A stretch of DNA of 6,623 nt from Gammaproteobacteria bacterium (GTDB lineage: Bacteria > Pseudomonadota > Gammaproteobacteria > SZUA-229). The notes beneath the pieces are model-generated. The model was not told the origin of the DNA. It did not search any database and saw only the letters and a program-made list of their open reading frames with translations. Below are positions 1-6,180 of the stretch, piece after piece. Every line of letters begins with the position of its first letter. The stretch's first letter is position 1. The stretch is taken from the NCBI GenBank assembly GCA_011051475.1, contig DRLE01000059.1:1-6623 (forward strand), read 5' to 3'. Both the position numbers and the translations under genes were made by a program.

Positions 1-100
1 CATGAAAAAACGTGCAGAACAGGAAAAGAAACGCAAGGCGCAGTTTGAATCCGATCCCTGCAGTGGCAAGTCTGCGCGTTTCCTTTCAACCTGTAAATAA
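1..100 (+). CDS. 3' end of an unrecognised gene (partial)
   Basis: An open frame enters from the left edge (base 1 is the third base of a codon) and ends at TAA 98-100. The visible 32 codons from an ATG at 2 encode a strongly basic, Lys/Arg/Glu-rich stretch (MKKRAEQEKKRKAQFE...), probably helical, followed by a tail with two cysteines ending STCK. The ATG at 2 may be internal; no ribosome binding site can be seen because the window starts there. A hairpin terminator follows 20 nt after the stop, which supports a real gene end. I do not recognise the family. A charged C-terminal tail of a small secreted or hypothetical protein is possible, but nothing visible decides it. Confidence 0.55.
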   Translation, partial: MKKRAEQEKKRKAQFESDPCSGKSARFLSTCK

Positions 101-153
101 GGTCAAACAGTCTCCCTTAGACAGCAGAATGTTCCCGCATTCTGCTGTTTATT
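91..153. repeat. Direct repeat copy A (gene end plus terminator)
   Basis: This segment starts CTGTAAATAAGG, covers the last codons and stop of the upstream gene, and runs through the following hairpin. It recurs at 306-366. The first 25 nt match at 22 positions, and the three differences are all T-to-C transitions. The hairpin core (GCAGAATG ... CATTCTGC) is shared too, with different loops. The arrangement looks like a local duplication, or two members of a dispersed family. Confidence 0.75.
121..153 (+). terminator. Rho-independent terminator of the upstream gene
   Basis: Perfect 11-bp stem ACAGCAGAATG (121-131) and CATTCTGCTGT (138-148) with a 6-nt TTCCCG loop. The T tail is short and interrupted (TTTATTGT), so termination may be incomplete. 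It sits 20 nt after the stop at 100, where an intrinsic terminator is expected. Confidence 0.75.
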
Positions 154-235
154 GTCCCATGCCCGGGTTGGATTAAAGCCCCGCTTTCAGCACGATATGT
201 TTGTTGAGAAGTAAAATAGCGTCAATGAATCTCGA

Positions 236-302
236 TGTAGGCCCGTATAAGGCTTTGCCGTTGCGGGCGTGAAGCCGGCAACGTCCCTTATGCCGGCCTA
301 CA
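236..302. repeat. REP-like imperfect palindrome
   Basis: Long inverted repeat: TGTAGGCC (236-243) pairs with GGCCTACA (295-302), ATAAGG (247-252) with CCTTAT (286-291), and TTGCCG (255-260) with CGGCAA (276-281). Small internal loops separate these blocks and the apex is about 15 nt (261-275). The outer GTAGGCC end and the AT-rich ATAAGG block resemble the ends of enterobacterial REP/BIME elements. That is likeness of layout, not a proven family assignment. It lies between the two direct repeat copies. Confidence 0.65.
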
Positions 303-305
303 GAT

Positions 306-366
306 CTGTAAACAAGGCCAAACAGCCTCCTTGAAAGCAGAATGCAGTGCATTCTGCTTTTTTATT
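306..366. repeat. Direct repeat copy B (terminator segment, non-coding)
   Basis: Second copy of the 91-153 segment. It begins CTGTAAACAAGG, so the TAA stop of copy A corresponds to CAA here, and no gene in that frame leads into it. The hairpin and T tail are better formed than in copy A. The spacing between copies is 215 nt, and the REP-like palindrome fills the 3' half of the interval. Positions 154-235 show no gene or strong motif beyond a 5-bp hairpin at 175-187. Confidence 0.75.
334..366 (+). terminator. Second strong Rho-independent terminator
   Basis: Perfect 12-bp stem AAAGCAGAATGC (334-345) and GCATTCTGCTTT (349-360) with a 3-nt AGT loop, followed by a T-rich tail (six T at 358-363, then ATTT). 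No gene precedes it directly, so it would back up the terminator at 121. It also insulates mrcB, whose -10 box lies only a few bases downstream. Confidence 0.7.
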
Positions 367-371
367 TCCGT

Positions 372-377
372 TATAAT
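372..377 (+). promoter_or_regulatory. Candidate -10 box for mrcB
   Basis: A perfect TATAAT sits 71 nt before the mrcB start. No good -35 is seen at 16-18 nt: those positions fall in the right arm of the terminator (349-360) and match TTGACA poorly. The bases before the box are CGT rather than the TGN of an extended -10. If used, transcription would begin near 384 and give a leader of about 64 nt. Confidence 0.4.
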
Positions 378-384
378 ATTCCTT

Positions 385-430
385 TATCGGTGAACCGGTC
401 GCAGACTGCGGCTGTCTGTAAATACCGATA
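385..430 (+). promoter_or_regulatory. Foldable leader upstream of mrcB
   Basis: Outer stem TATCGGT (385-391) with ACCGATA (424-430), and inner stem CAGAC (402-406) with GTCTG (414-418). It would lie at the very 5' end of the transcript from the TATAAT at 372. It could stabilise the mRNA or serve as a protein-binding inverted repeat. No known riboswitch or leader is recognised, and the 17 nt between it and the start codon contain no clear Shine-Dalgarno sequence. Confidence 0.35.
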
Positions 431-447
431 TATCCCGGTAATAGTTA

Positions 448-2868
448 ATGCCAGCTAAAAAAACAACAAAAAAGGGCGCGCAAAAGTCTGCCACAAAGGC
501 AGTTACAAAAGTTGCCACGAAGGCCGCCAGGAAAAAGTCAAAAACCGGGGCCTCGAAAAAGCCATCGACTCGACAGAAAAAAACGGGCCGTAAAAAAACT
601 CGTAACAGTAAAGGCAGGCGCGGCCGGGGAACAGGCTTCATAAGAAGGCATCTGTGGCTGATTCTTGGCATTGCGCTGCTGGCTTTTCTGGCCTATCTTT
701 TTGTTCTTGACCGGACCATTACGCAGCGATTCGAAGGCCGTATCTGGCAGCTGCCCGCGCATATCTACGCCCGTCCGCTGGAACTGTACCGGGGCAAGGC
801 GATTTCCACCGAGCAACTCGGTTTTGAACTGGAATACCTTAACTACGAGGCTGTCGACAGGCTGCCTGATGCGCAGGCCCGGTACATGCAGGCTGGCAAT
901 GTTTTCCAGATTAAAACCCGTGATTTTGTTTTCTGGGACGGCAAGGAGCGCTCGCGTTTTTTCAGACTGGAAATCGAGGACGACCGCGTCAGCCGGCTTG
1001 TTGATCTGGCTAATGGCCAGCCTCTGGATCTGGTGCGTTTTGACGCCGGTTATCTCACCGGTATTTTCCCGGCGCATTCCCAGGACAGGGTGCTGGTGAA
1101 GCTCGAAGATGTACCGGATATTTTTATCAAGATGCTGCTTCTGATCGAGGACCGGCGCTTCTTTTCACACCACGGTATCGATCCACGCTCCATCGCGCGC
1201 GCCATGGTGGTTAACCTGACATCGGGCGGCGCGGTGCAGGGCGGTAGCACACTGACCCAGCAACTGGTCAAGAACCTGTTTCTCAGCCAGGAGAAAAAGC
1301 TGGTTCGCAAGATCAATGAAGCCTTTATGTCACTGCTGCTGGAGTTGCATTATGACAAGCGGCTGATACTGGAAACCTATATCAATGAAATCTATCTGGG
1401 CCAGCAGGGCAAGCGTGCTATCCACGGCTTCGGTCTGGCCAGCGAGTTTTATTTCGGCAAGCCCCTGAACGAACTTTCACTCGATCAGATGGCAATACTG
1501 ATCGGTATGGTCAAGGGCGCCTCCTGGTATAACCCGGCACGACATCCTGAACGCGCCAGGGAGCGCCGTGATATTGTGCTCAAAACCATGCAACAGACCG
1601 GACTCATTACCGAGCGCCAGTTGCAGGTCAATATGGCCAGGCCGGTGCTTACCGTCAAACAGGGGCGCTCCGGTGTCTACCCGGCCTTTATCGATGCGGT
1701 AAAAGAACAGCTGCAGGCCGATTACAGGAGTGAAGATCTCAGTGCCGAGGGTCTGCGCGTGTTTACCACGCTTGACCCTTTTGTACAGCATAAACTCGAA
1801 CAGTCGGTCAAGGCCGTCATGCCCACGCTGGCGAAAGACAACAAGCTGCAAACAGCGGCCGTGGTGGTATCACCGACCAGTGGTGATGTGCTGGCTATGG
1901 TCGGTGATCGCCAGCCTTCCTACAAGGGTTTTAACCGGGCGCTTAATGCCAAGCGACAGATAGGCTCATTGATCAAACCGGTGGTCTATCTTGCCGCCCT
2001 GGAGCAGCCGGACAGGTACACGCTGGCGACCCTGCTGGATGACTCGCCCCTGAGTATCCCGCGCCCGGGAGGCGATGTCTGGGAGCCGGAGAACTATGAT
2101 AAACAGTTTCACGGCAAGGTAACGCTGTATGAGTCCCTGCTCAAATCCTACAATATTCCGGCAGCGCGAACCGGCCTGGACCTGGGTATCGACAGGGTCA
2201 TCGACACACTGCATGCCCTGTCATATCCCTATCCATTGACACCGTATCCGGCACTGACGCTTGGCGCTATCGATATGTCACCGATGGAGGTCGCCTCGGT
2301 TTACCAGACCCTGGCGGCCAACGGTTTTCACAGCCCCTTGCGCAGTGTTCATGCCGTGCTCGATAAAAACCTGAAACCGCTGGAACGCTACTCGCTGGAT
2401 GTGGAAAACCGGGTCAACAGCAGGGCGGTCGTGGTGCTGAACTCCGCTCTGATTGATGTCGCCAGACACGGCACCGCGAAACGCCTGGCTCAGAACCTGC
2501 CGCTCCAGGTTGCCGGCAAGACCGGCACTTCGGACGATCTCAAAGACAGCTGGTTTGCCGGTTTTTCCGGCGATGCCCTGGCCGTGGTCTGGGTGGGTTA
2601 TGATGACAGCCGGCCGACCACGCTGACCGGTTCCTCCGGCGCCATGAAAATCTGGCAGCGCCTGTTCCGCTCGGTCGCTTATCAGCCATATGCATTACCG
2701 CCGATGCCGGGGCTGGAAAAAGCCTGGATCGATATGAAAACCGGCAAGCTCAGCGGGCAGGGTTGTGAAAATGCGGTAGAATTGCTGTTTATCGAGGGTA
2801 GCGCGCCGCGGCAGAAAAGTGATTGCAGTGGTGGCTCGTCAAACTGGTTCCTGAATTTATTTAAATAG
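448..2868 (+). CDS. mrcB: Penicillin-binding protein 1B, bifunctional peptidoglycan glycosyltransferase/transpeptidase
   Basis: Class A PBP of 806 residues, anchored in the inner membrane; it polymerises lipid II into glycan strands and cross-links the peptides. Seen in order: a very basic cytoplasmic tail (1-67); one membrane helix (about 68-87); a UB2H-like region (about 108-200), which marks PBP1B rather than PBP1A and in E. coli is the LpoB docking site; a GT51 domain with EDRRFFSHHG (catalytic Glu234), GGSTLTQQLVKN (265-276), RKINEAFMSLLLE (287-299) and ETYINEIYLGQ (309-319); and a transpeptidase domain with the S507-L-I-K510 active site, S567-Y-N569 and K691-T-G-T694. All catalytic motifs are intact. 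ATG 448 is the only Met before the membrane segment (next in-frame Met is residue 147), so it is the likely start despite a weak ribosome binding site. The following gene begins 1 nt after the stop. Confidence 0.97.
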   Translation: MPAKKTTKKGAQKSATKAVTKVATKAARKKSKTGASKKPSTRQKKTGRKKTRNSKGRRGRGTGFIRRHLWLILGIALLAFLAYLFVLDRTITQRFEGRIWQLPAHIYARPLELYRGKAISTEQLGFELEYLNYEAVDRLPDAQARYMQAGNVFQIKTRDFVFWDGKERSRFFRLEIEDDRVSRLVDLANGQPLDLVRFDAGYLTGIFPAHSQDRVLVKLEDVPDIFIKMLLLIEDRRFFSHHGIDPRSIARAMVVNLTSGGAVQGGSTLTQQLVKNLFLSQEKKLVRKINEAFMSLLLELHYDKRLILETYINEIYLGQQGKRAIHGFGLASEFYFGKPLNELSLDQMAILIGMVKGASWYNPARHPERARERRDIVLKTMQQTGLITERQLQVNMARPVLTVKQGRSGVYPAFIDAVKEQLQADYRSEDLSAEGLRVFTTLDPFVQHKLEQSVKAVMPTLAKDNKLQTAAVVVSPTSGDVLAMVGDRQPSYKGFNRALNAKRQIGSLIKPVVYLAALEQPDRYTLATLLDDSPLSIPRPGGDVWEPENYDKQFHGKVTLYESLLKSYNIPAARTGLDLGIDRVIDTLHALSYPYPLTPYPALTLGAIDMSPMEVASVYQTLAANGFHSPLRSVHAVLDKNLKPLERYSLDVENRVNSRAVVVLNSALIDVARHGTAKRLAQNLPLQVAGKTGTSDDLKDSWFAGFSGDALAVVWVGYDDSRPTTLTGSSGAMKIWQRLFRSVAYQPYALPPMPGLEKAWIDMKTGKLSGQGCENAVELLFIEGSAPRQKSDCSGGSSNWFLNLFK

Positions 2869-2869
2869 T

Positions 2870-3358
2870 ATGCCGTTCCTGTCTTTTTTTTCATCACGAT
2901 TCCTGTTGTTGCTGGTTTTTGCCGGTTTTATCAGTGGCTGTACCACGACCGGACAGGCGCCGCAGCCTGACCAGCTGATCGACACGGGCAATTACAAATT
3001 CGATGCCTGGCGCCTGGAGAATGACCCGCAGCTTGAGGCCATCAATGTCTTACTCGATGATGCCGATGCGCAGATCGAATTGCAGAACTATGAACTGGCC
3101 ACCGACAAGCTCGAGCGCGTCTTGCGCATCAGGCCCGATTATGCCCCGGCCTGGAGCCGTCTGAGCTGGCTGGCCCTGCAGACAGACCGGCCAAAACGCG
3201 CGGTGGAAATGGCCAGGCGCAGTAACAGCCTGGCCTATACCCGCCCCGAACTGCAGATGCTGAACTGGGCCTTTATACGCAGCGCCAGCGAGCTGCTGCA
3301 GGATCAAAACCTGTTTGATGAGGCCGATATGCAGATAAAAGCCCTGCAGGCATTCTAG
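2870..3358 (+). CDS. TPR outer-membrane lipoprotein, probable PBP1B activator (LpoP-like)
   Basis: A 162-residue protein with a lipoprotein signal peptide: hydrophobic core FLLLLVFAGF and lipobox I-S-G-C with the lipidated Cys at 24. The residues after it are Thr, not Asp, so outer-membrane sorting is expected. Residues about 58-125 form TPR-type helical pairs (IELQNYELATDKLERVLRI, then DYAPAWSRLSWLALQTDRPK). In Pseudomonas the PBP1B activator LpoP is a TPR lipoprotein encoded beside mrcB. The same position here, 1 nt after the mrcB stop with no visible ribosome binding site (suggesting translational coupling), supports that role. The function is inferred from context and domain, not from residue-level identity. 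The linker between Cys24 and the first helices is only about 30 residues. The alternative is a generic TPR lipoprotein such as a pilus or assembly factor. Confidence 0.8.
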   Translation: MPFLSFFSSRFLLLLVFAGFISGCTTTGQAPQPDQLIDTGNYKFDAWRLENDPQLEAINVLLDDADAQIELQNYELATDKLERVLRIRPDYAPAWSRLSWLALQTDRPKRAVEMARRSNSLAYTRPELQMLNWAFIRSASELLQDQNLFDEADMQIKALQAF

Positions 3359-3362
3359 CTCA

Positions 3363-5282
3363 ATGCCACAGGCTTCCGATTATCTTGGCCCCACCGGCCC
3401 TTTCTGTGAACAGATCGACGGCTACCAGGTGCGTGAAAACCAGCTGGCGCTGGCCGATGCCATCGAAAAAACGCTGGAAGAAGGCAGTGTGCTCGCCGCC
3501 GAGGCCGGTACCGGCATCGGCAAGACCTTCGCCTACCTGGTGCCGGCGCTGCTGCTCGGCAAAAAGGTGATTATTTCCACCGGTACCCGTCACCTGCAGG
3601 ATCAGCTGTTTCATACCGACCTGCCCAGGGTCATCAAGGCCCTTGCCATACAGACCCGCACCGCCCTGCTCAAGGGACGCAATAACTATCTTTGCCTGCA
3701 CCGTCTGCAGATGGCGCCGCATCTGGGCTTCGTTAACCGCGAAACCCGCGCCTGTCTGAGTGAGATCGATGCATGGTCGAAGCAGACGCAAAGCGGTGAT
3801 ATTTCCGAGCTTGGCAGTATCGCCGAGGACGCCTATGTCTGGCCGATGGTCACTTCCACGGCCGACAACTGCCTGGGTGGGGAGTGTGACCACTGGGATG
3901 ACTGTTACGTGGTCAGGGCGCGCAAACAGGCGCAGTCTGCTGACGTGGTGGTGATCAACCATCACCTGCTGCTGGCGGACATGACCCTGAAAAACGAGGG
4001 CTTTGCCGAGCTGCTGCCCAATGCCGATGCCTTTATTATCGACGAGGCCCATCAGCTTTATGATGTGGCGGCACGGTTTTTCGGTGATGTCATCAGCAGC
4101 CGGCAGATTCTTTCCCTGGTCAAGGACAGTATTGCCGAGCAGATCAATGACGCGCCCGATATGGGCGAGATCCAGGAATACGGTGATGCCGTGGAAAAGG
4201 CGGCGCGGGATTTTCGCCTGGCCTTTGGCGATGCCGGTGCGCGCGATGCCTGGGTGAAGATCTGCAACAAGCCGGCGATTAAAAAAGCCCTGACCGAACT
4301 GCTGGAAAAACTGGGCGACCTGGTGGCCGTGCTGGAAACGGCCGCCGAACGTGGTCGCGGCCTTGAGCAGTGCTACGAACGCGCGCTGGCCCTGCTGCCG
4401 CGCTTGCAGAAATTCGGCACGGGTGGCGATGATGAATCGGCCGCGGTGCTGTGGTATGAAACCTACAGCCGCAGCTTTATGCTGCATGTCACCCCGATCG
4501 ATATTGCCAGCCTGTTTCAGCAGCATACCGATAGTTTTTCCGCCAGCTGGCTGTTTACCTCGGCAACCCTGCAGGTCAACCGCCAGTTCGACCATTTTGC
4601 CGGCAATATCGGCCTCACGGATTATCGCAGCGGGGTCTGGGAAAGCCCCTTCGACTACCAGAAGCAGAGCCTGCTGTATCTGCCGGAAGACCTGCCCGAG
4701 CCTTCCGATCCGGGATTTGGCAGGGCGCTGATGAGCGCAGCGCTGCCGGTATTACAGGCCAGCCGCGGCCGTGCCTTTGTGCTGTTTACCAGTTATTACG
4801 CCATGAACCAGGCGAAAGATTTTCTCAAAACCAGACTGCCGTTTGAACTGCTGGTGCAGGGCGACCTGCCCAGACACCAGCTGCTGGAGAAGTTTCGCAG
4901 CACCGATAATGCGGTACTACTGGGCACCGCCAGCTTCTGGGAGGGCGTCGACGTGCGCGGCCAGCACCTGTCCTGCGTGATTATCGACAAGCTGCCCTTT
5001 GCCTCGCCCGGTGATCCGGTGATGCAGGCGCGCATCGACGCCATCAAACGCCGAGGCGGCCAGCCGTTTATGGAATTCCAGGTGCCGCAGGCGGTAATCA
5101 CCCTGAAGCAGGGCGTCGGCCGCCTGATCCGTGATATGAACGACTATGGCGTAGTCATGCTCGGCGACCCGCGCCTGACCCGGAAATCCTACGGCCGTAT
5201 CTTCCTCAACAGCCTGCCGCCCATGCCGCAAACGACGGATATCAAACAGGTGGAGCGGTTTTTTACTGAGCATTGTCAGTAG
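3363..5282 (+). CDS. yoaA: XPD/DinG-family ATP-dependent DNA helicase YoaA
   Basis: Superfamily 2 helicase of 639 residues, close to the length of E. coli YoaA (about 636). Motifs: Walker A EAGTGIGKT (47-55, Lys54), four iron-sulfur ligands at Cys111 (NYLC) and Cys170, Cys175, Cys181 (DNCLGGECDHWDDC), Walker B DEAH (227-230), TSAT (399-402), FWEGVDVRG (525-533) and motif VI QGVGRLIR (583-590). Family knowledge: YoaA is a 5'-3' helicase that pairs with the chi subunit (HolC) of DNA polymerase III and helps remove replication-blocking lesions. The sequence around the cluster and in the C-terminal third follows YoaA rather than DinG, and the next gene is tsaB, as in E. coli. The start ATG lies 4 nt after the lipoprotein gene stop, with a weak AGG 12 nt upstream, so it is probably read from the mrcB transcript. 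Walker A has Ile where Thr is usual; this is unlikely to matter. Confidence 0.95.
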   Translation: MPQASDYLGPTGPFCEQIDGYQVRENQLALADAIEKTLEEGSVLAAEAGTGIGKTFAYLVPALLLGKKVIISTGTRHLQDQLFHTDLPRVIKALAIQTRTALLKGRNNYLCLHRLQMAPHLGFVNRETRACLSEIDAWSKQTQSGDISELGSIAEDAYVWPMVTSTADNCLGGECDHWDDCYVVRARKQAQSADVVVINHHLLLADMTLKNEGFAELLPNADAFIIDEAHQLYDVAARFFGDVISSRQILSLVKDSIAEQINDAPDMGEIQEYGDAVEKAARDFRLAFGDAGARDAWVKICNKPAIKKALTELLEKLGDLVAVLETAAERGRGLEQCYERALALLPRLQKFGTGGDDESAAVLWYETYSRSFMLHVTPIDIASLFQQHTDSFSASWLFTSATLQVNRQFDHFAGNIGLTDYRSGVWESPFDYQKQSLLYLPEDLPEPSDPGFGRALMSAALPVLQASRGRAFVLFTSYYAMNQAKDFLKTRLPFELLVQGDLPRHQLLEKFRSTDNAVLLGTASFWEGVDVRGQHLSCVIIDKLPFASPGDPVMQARIDAIKRRGGQPFMEFQVPQAVITLKQGVGRLIRDMNDYGVVMLGDPRLTRKSYGRIFLNSLPPMPQTTDIKQVERFFTEHCQ

Positions 5283-5289
5283 TTTTTTT
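5263..5289 (+). terminator. Weak candidate terminator at the yoaA stop
   Basis: TTACTGA (5263-5269) pairs with TCAGTAG (5276-5282), including one G-T pair, around a GCATTG loop. Seven T follow (5283-5289). The stem is AT-rich and overlaps the stop codon, so it is probably inefficient; the large hairpin just downstream may matter more. Confidence 0.3.
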
Positions 5290-5294
5290 GTCTA

Positions 5295-5451
5295 CAGATG
5301 AACGCAGATGAACACAGATATGATTTGTGTTAGCTGTCATTCTGAGCGAAGTCGAAGAATCTGATGCCTCTGAGCGTACAGCTGTCAAGATCCTTCGACT
5401 ACGCTAACGCTACGCTCAGGATGACAGGAAATAAATCTGTGTTCATCTGTG
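5295..5451. repeat. Nested inverted repeat between yoaA and tsaB
   Basis: Outer arms: CAGATGAACACAGAT (5305-5319) is perfectly complementary to 5435-5449; the left side also has a 10-nt tandem (CAGATGAACG at 5295, CAGATGAACA at 5305). Inner arms: 5334-5362 (CTGTCATTCTGAGCG... GAAGAATCT) against 5388-5427. The right arm carries an extra 11 nt (TAGCGTTAGCG on the complementary strand) and a few substitutions. Both motifs resemble short palindromic repeats I associate with intergenic DNA of many proteobacteria, but no family name can be confirmed here. The element has no coding capacity and fills nearly the whole 205-nt gap, leaving about 36 nt before tsaB. Confidence 0.8.
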
Positions 5452-5487
5452 GAAAAAAACAAAAGCTTTTACGCTAAACTACCCGCC

Positions 5488-6180
5488 ATGAAAATCCTCG
5501 CCATCGACACCGCCACCGAAGCCTGCTCCGCCGCTCTGTTGATCGATGCCGAGGTTCGCAGCCAATACAAGATCGCGCCGCGCGAGCACAGCCACCTGAT
5601 CCTGCAAATGGTCGAAGACCTGTTGAGTGAATCGGATACGGGTATGGCGCAGCTCGATGCGATTGCCTTTGGCTGCGGCCCGGGTTCCTTTATGGGGCTG
5701 CGCATAGCCGCCGGTGTGGCCCAGGGCATGGCTTTCGCTCACGACCTGCCGGTGATCCCGGTTTCCACCCTGAAAGCCATCGCCCAGGTGGCACACGAGG
5801 AAACCGGCAGTGAGCATATCCTTGCTGCCATCGACGCGCGCATGGATGAGGTTTACTGGGCGGCCTATCATCTGGACAATAATGAATGGCGCCTGGATGG
5901 CGAGGAAATCGTGGTTCCACCCGAGCATATCCCCGCGCCCGACAGCCAGATCAACTGGACCGGTGCCGGCACCGGCTGGAAAACCCACAAAGAGCGTTTA
6001 CTGCCGACTGCCGACTGCCAACTGCCAACTTTACTACCCGACTGCCTGCCCAGTGCCGGGGCCATGACAAAACTGGCGGTGGCGGATATCAATGCTGGCC
6101 GGCTGCTCAGTGCGGAAAAGGCCGTGCCCGTCTACCTGCGCAATAATGTGGCAAAAAAACCGAAGTCAGTAAGTTTTTAA
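5488..6180 (+). CDS. tsaB: tRNA t6A37 biosynthesis protein TsaB
   Basis: A 230-residue ASKHA-fold protein (E. coli TsaB is 231). It partners TsaD, with TsaE and TsaC, to place threonylcarbamoyl on A37 of ANN-decoding tRNAs in the cytoplasm. Visible marks: the N-terminal MKILAIDTATEACSAAL, PREHSHLIL (31-39), GPGSFMGLRI (64-73), AAIDARMDEVYWA (113-125), GTGW (161-164) and the C-terminal PVYLRNNVA (214-222). Start: ATG 5488 matches the family N-terminus. A GTG at 5449 would extend the frame by 13 residues but lies in the inverted repeat arm, so it is rejected. No good ribosome binding site is seen. Two oddities: the usual GPGSFTG has Met at residue 69, and residues 172-180 are encoded by a heptanucleotide repeat. 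A promoter must lie in or beyond the repeat element, or transcription reads through from yoaA. Confidence 0.95.
   Translation: MKILAIDTATEACSAALLIDAEVRSQYKIAPREHSHLILQMVEDLLSESDTGMAQLDAIAFGCGPGSFMGLRIAAGVAQGMAFAHDLPVIPVSTLKAIAQVAHEETGSEHILAAIDARMDEVYWAAYHLDNNEWRLDGEEIVVPPEHIPAPDSQINWTGAGTGWKTHKERLLPTADCQLPTLLPDCLPSAGAMTKLAVADINAGRLLSAEKAVPVYLRNNVAKKPKSVSF
6000..6030 (+). repeat. Heptanucleotide tandem repeat inside tsaB
   Basis: Four consecutive 7-nt units, ACTGCCG, ACTGCCG, ACTGCCA, ACTGCCA, followed by ACT; a further CGACTGCC lies at 6039-6046. Since 7 is not a multiple of 3, the units are read in successive frames and encode LPTADCQLP (residues 172-180). Gain or loss of one unit would shift the frame before the conserved PVYLRNNVA end. 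Confidence 0.85.

Noticed and set aside
154..235. A small RNA or tRNA between the two repeat copies
   Set aside because: No cloverleaf, promoter or recognisable RNA motif; only a 5-bp hairpin at 175-187.
384..1077. Antisense frames opposite the start of mrcB
   Set aside because: They mirror the Lys-rich tail and UB2H region; the Phe/Leu-rich translation is a complement effect of AAA/AAG codons.
3360..4595. Long antisense open frame of 411 codons opposite yoaA
   Set aside because: It lies wholly opposite a clearly homologous helicase gene, shows no recognisable domain and is explained by codon bias of the + strand gene.
5295..5451. CRISPR array or insertion sequence
   Set aside because: There are no regularly spaced identical repeats with unique spacers, and no transposase frame; the structure is a nested palindrome.
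5449..5487. Upstream GTG start extending TsaB by 13 residues
   Set aside because: The GTG lies in the right arm of the inverted repeat, the added residues are not part of the TsaB fold, and ATG 5488 fits the family N-terminus exactly.
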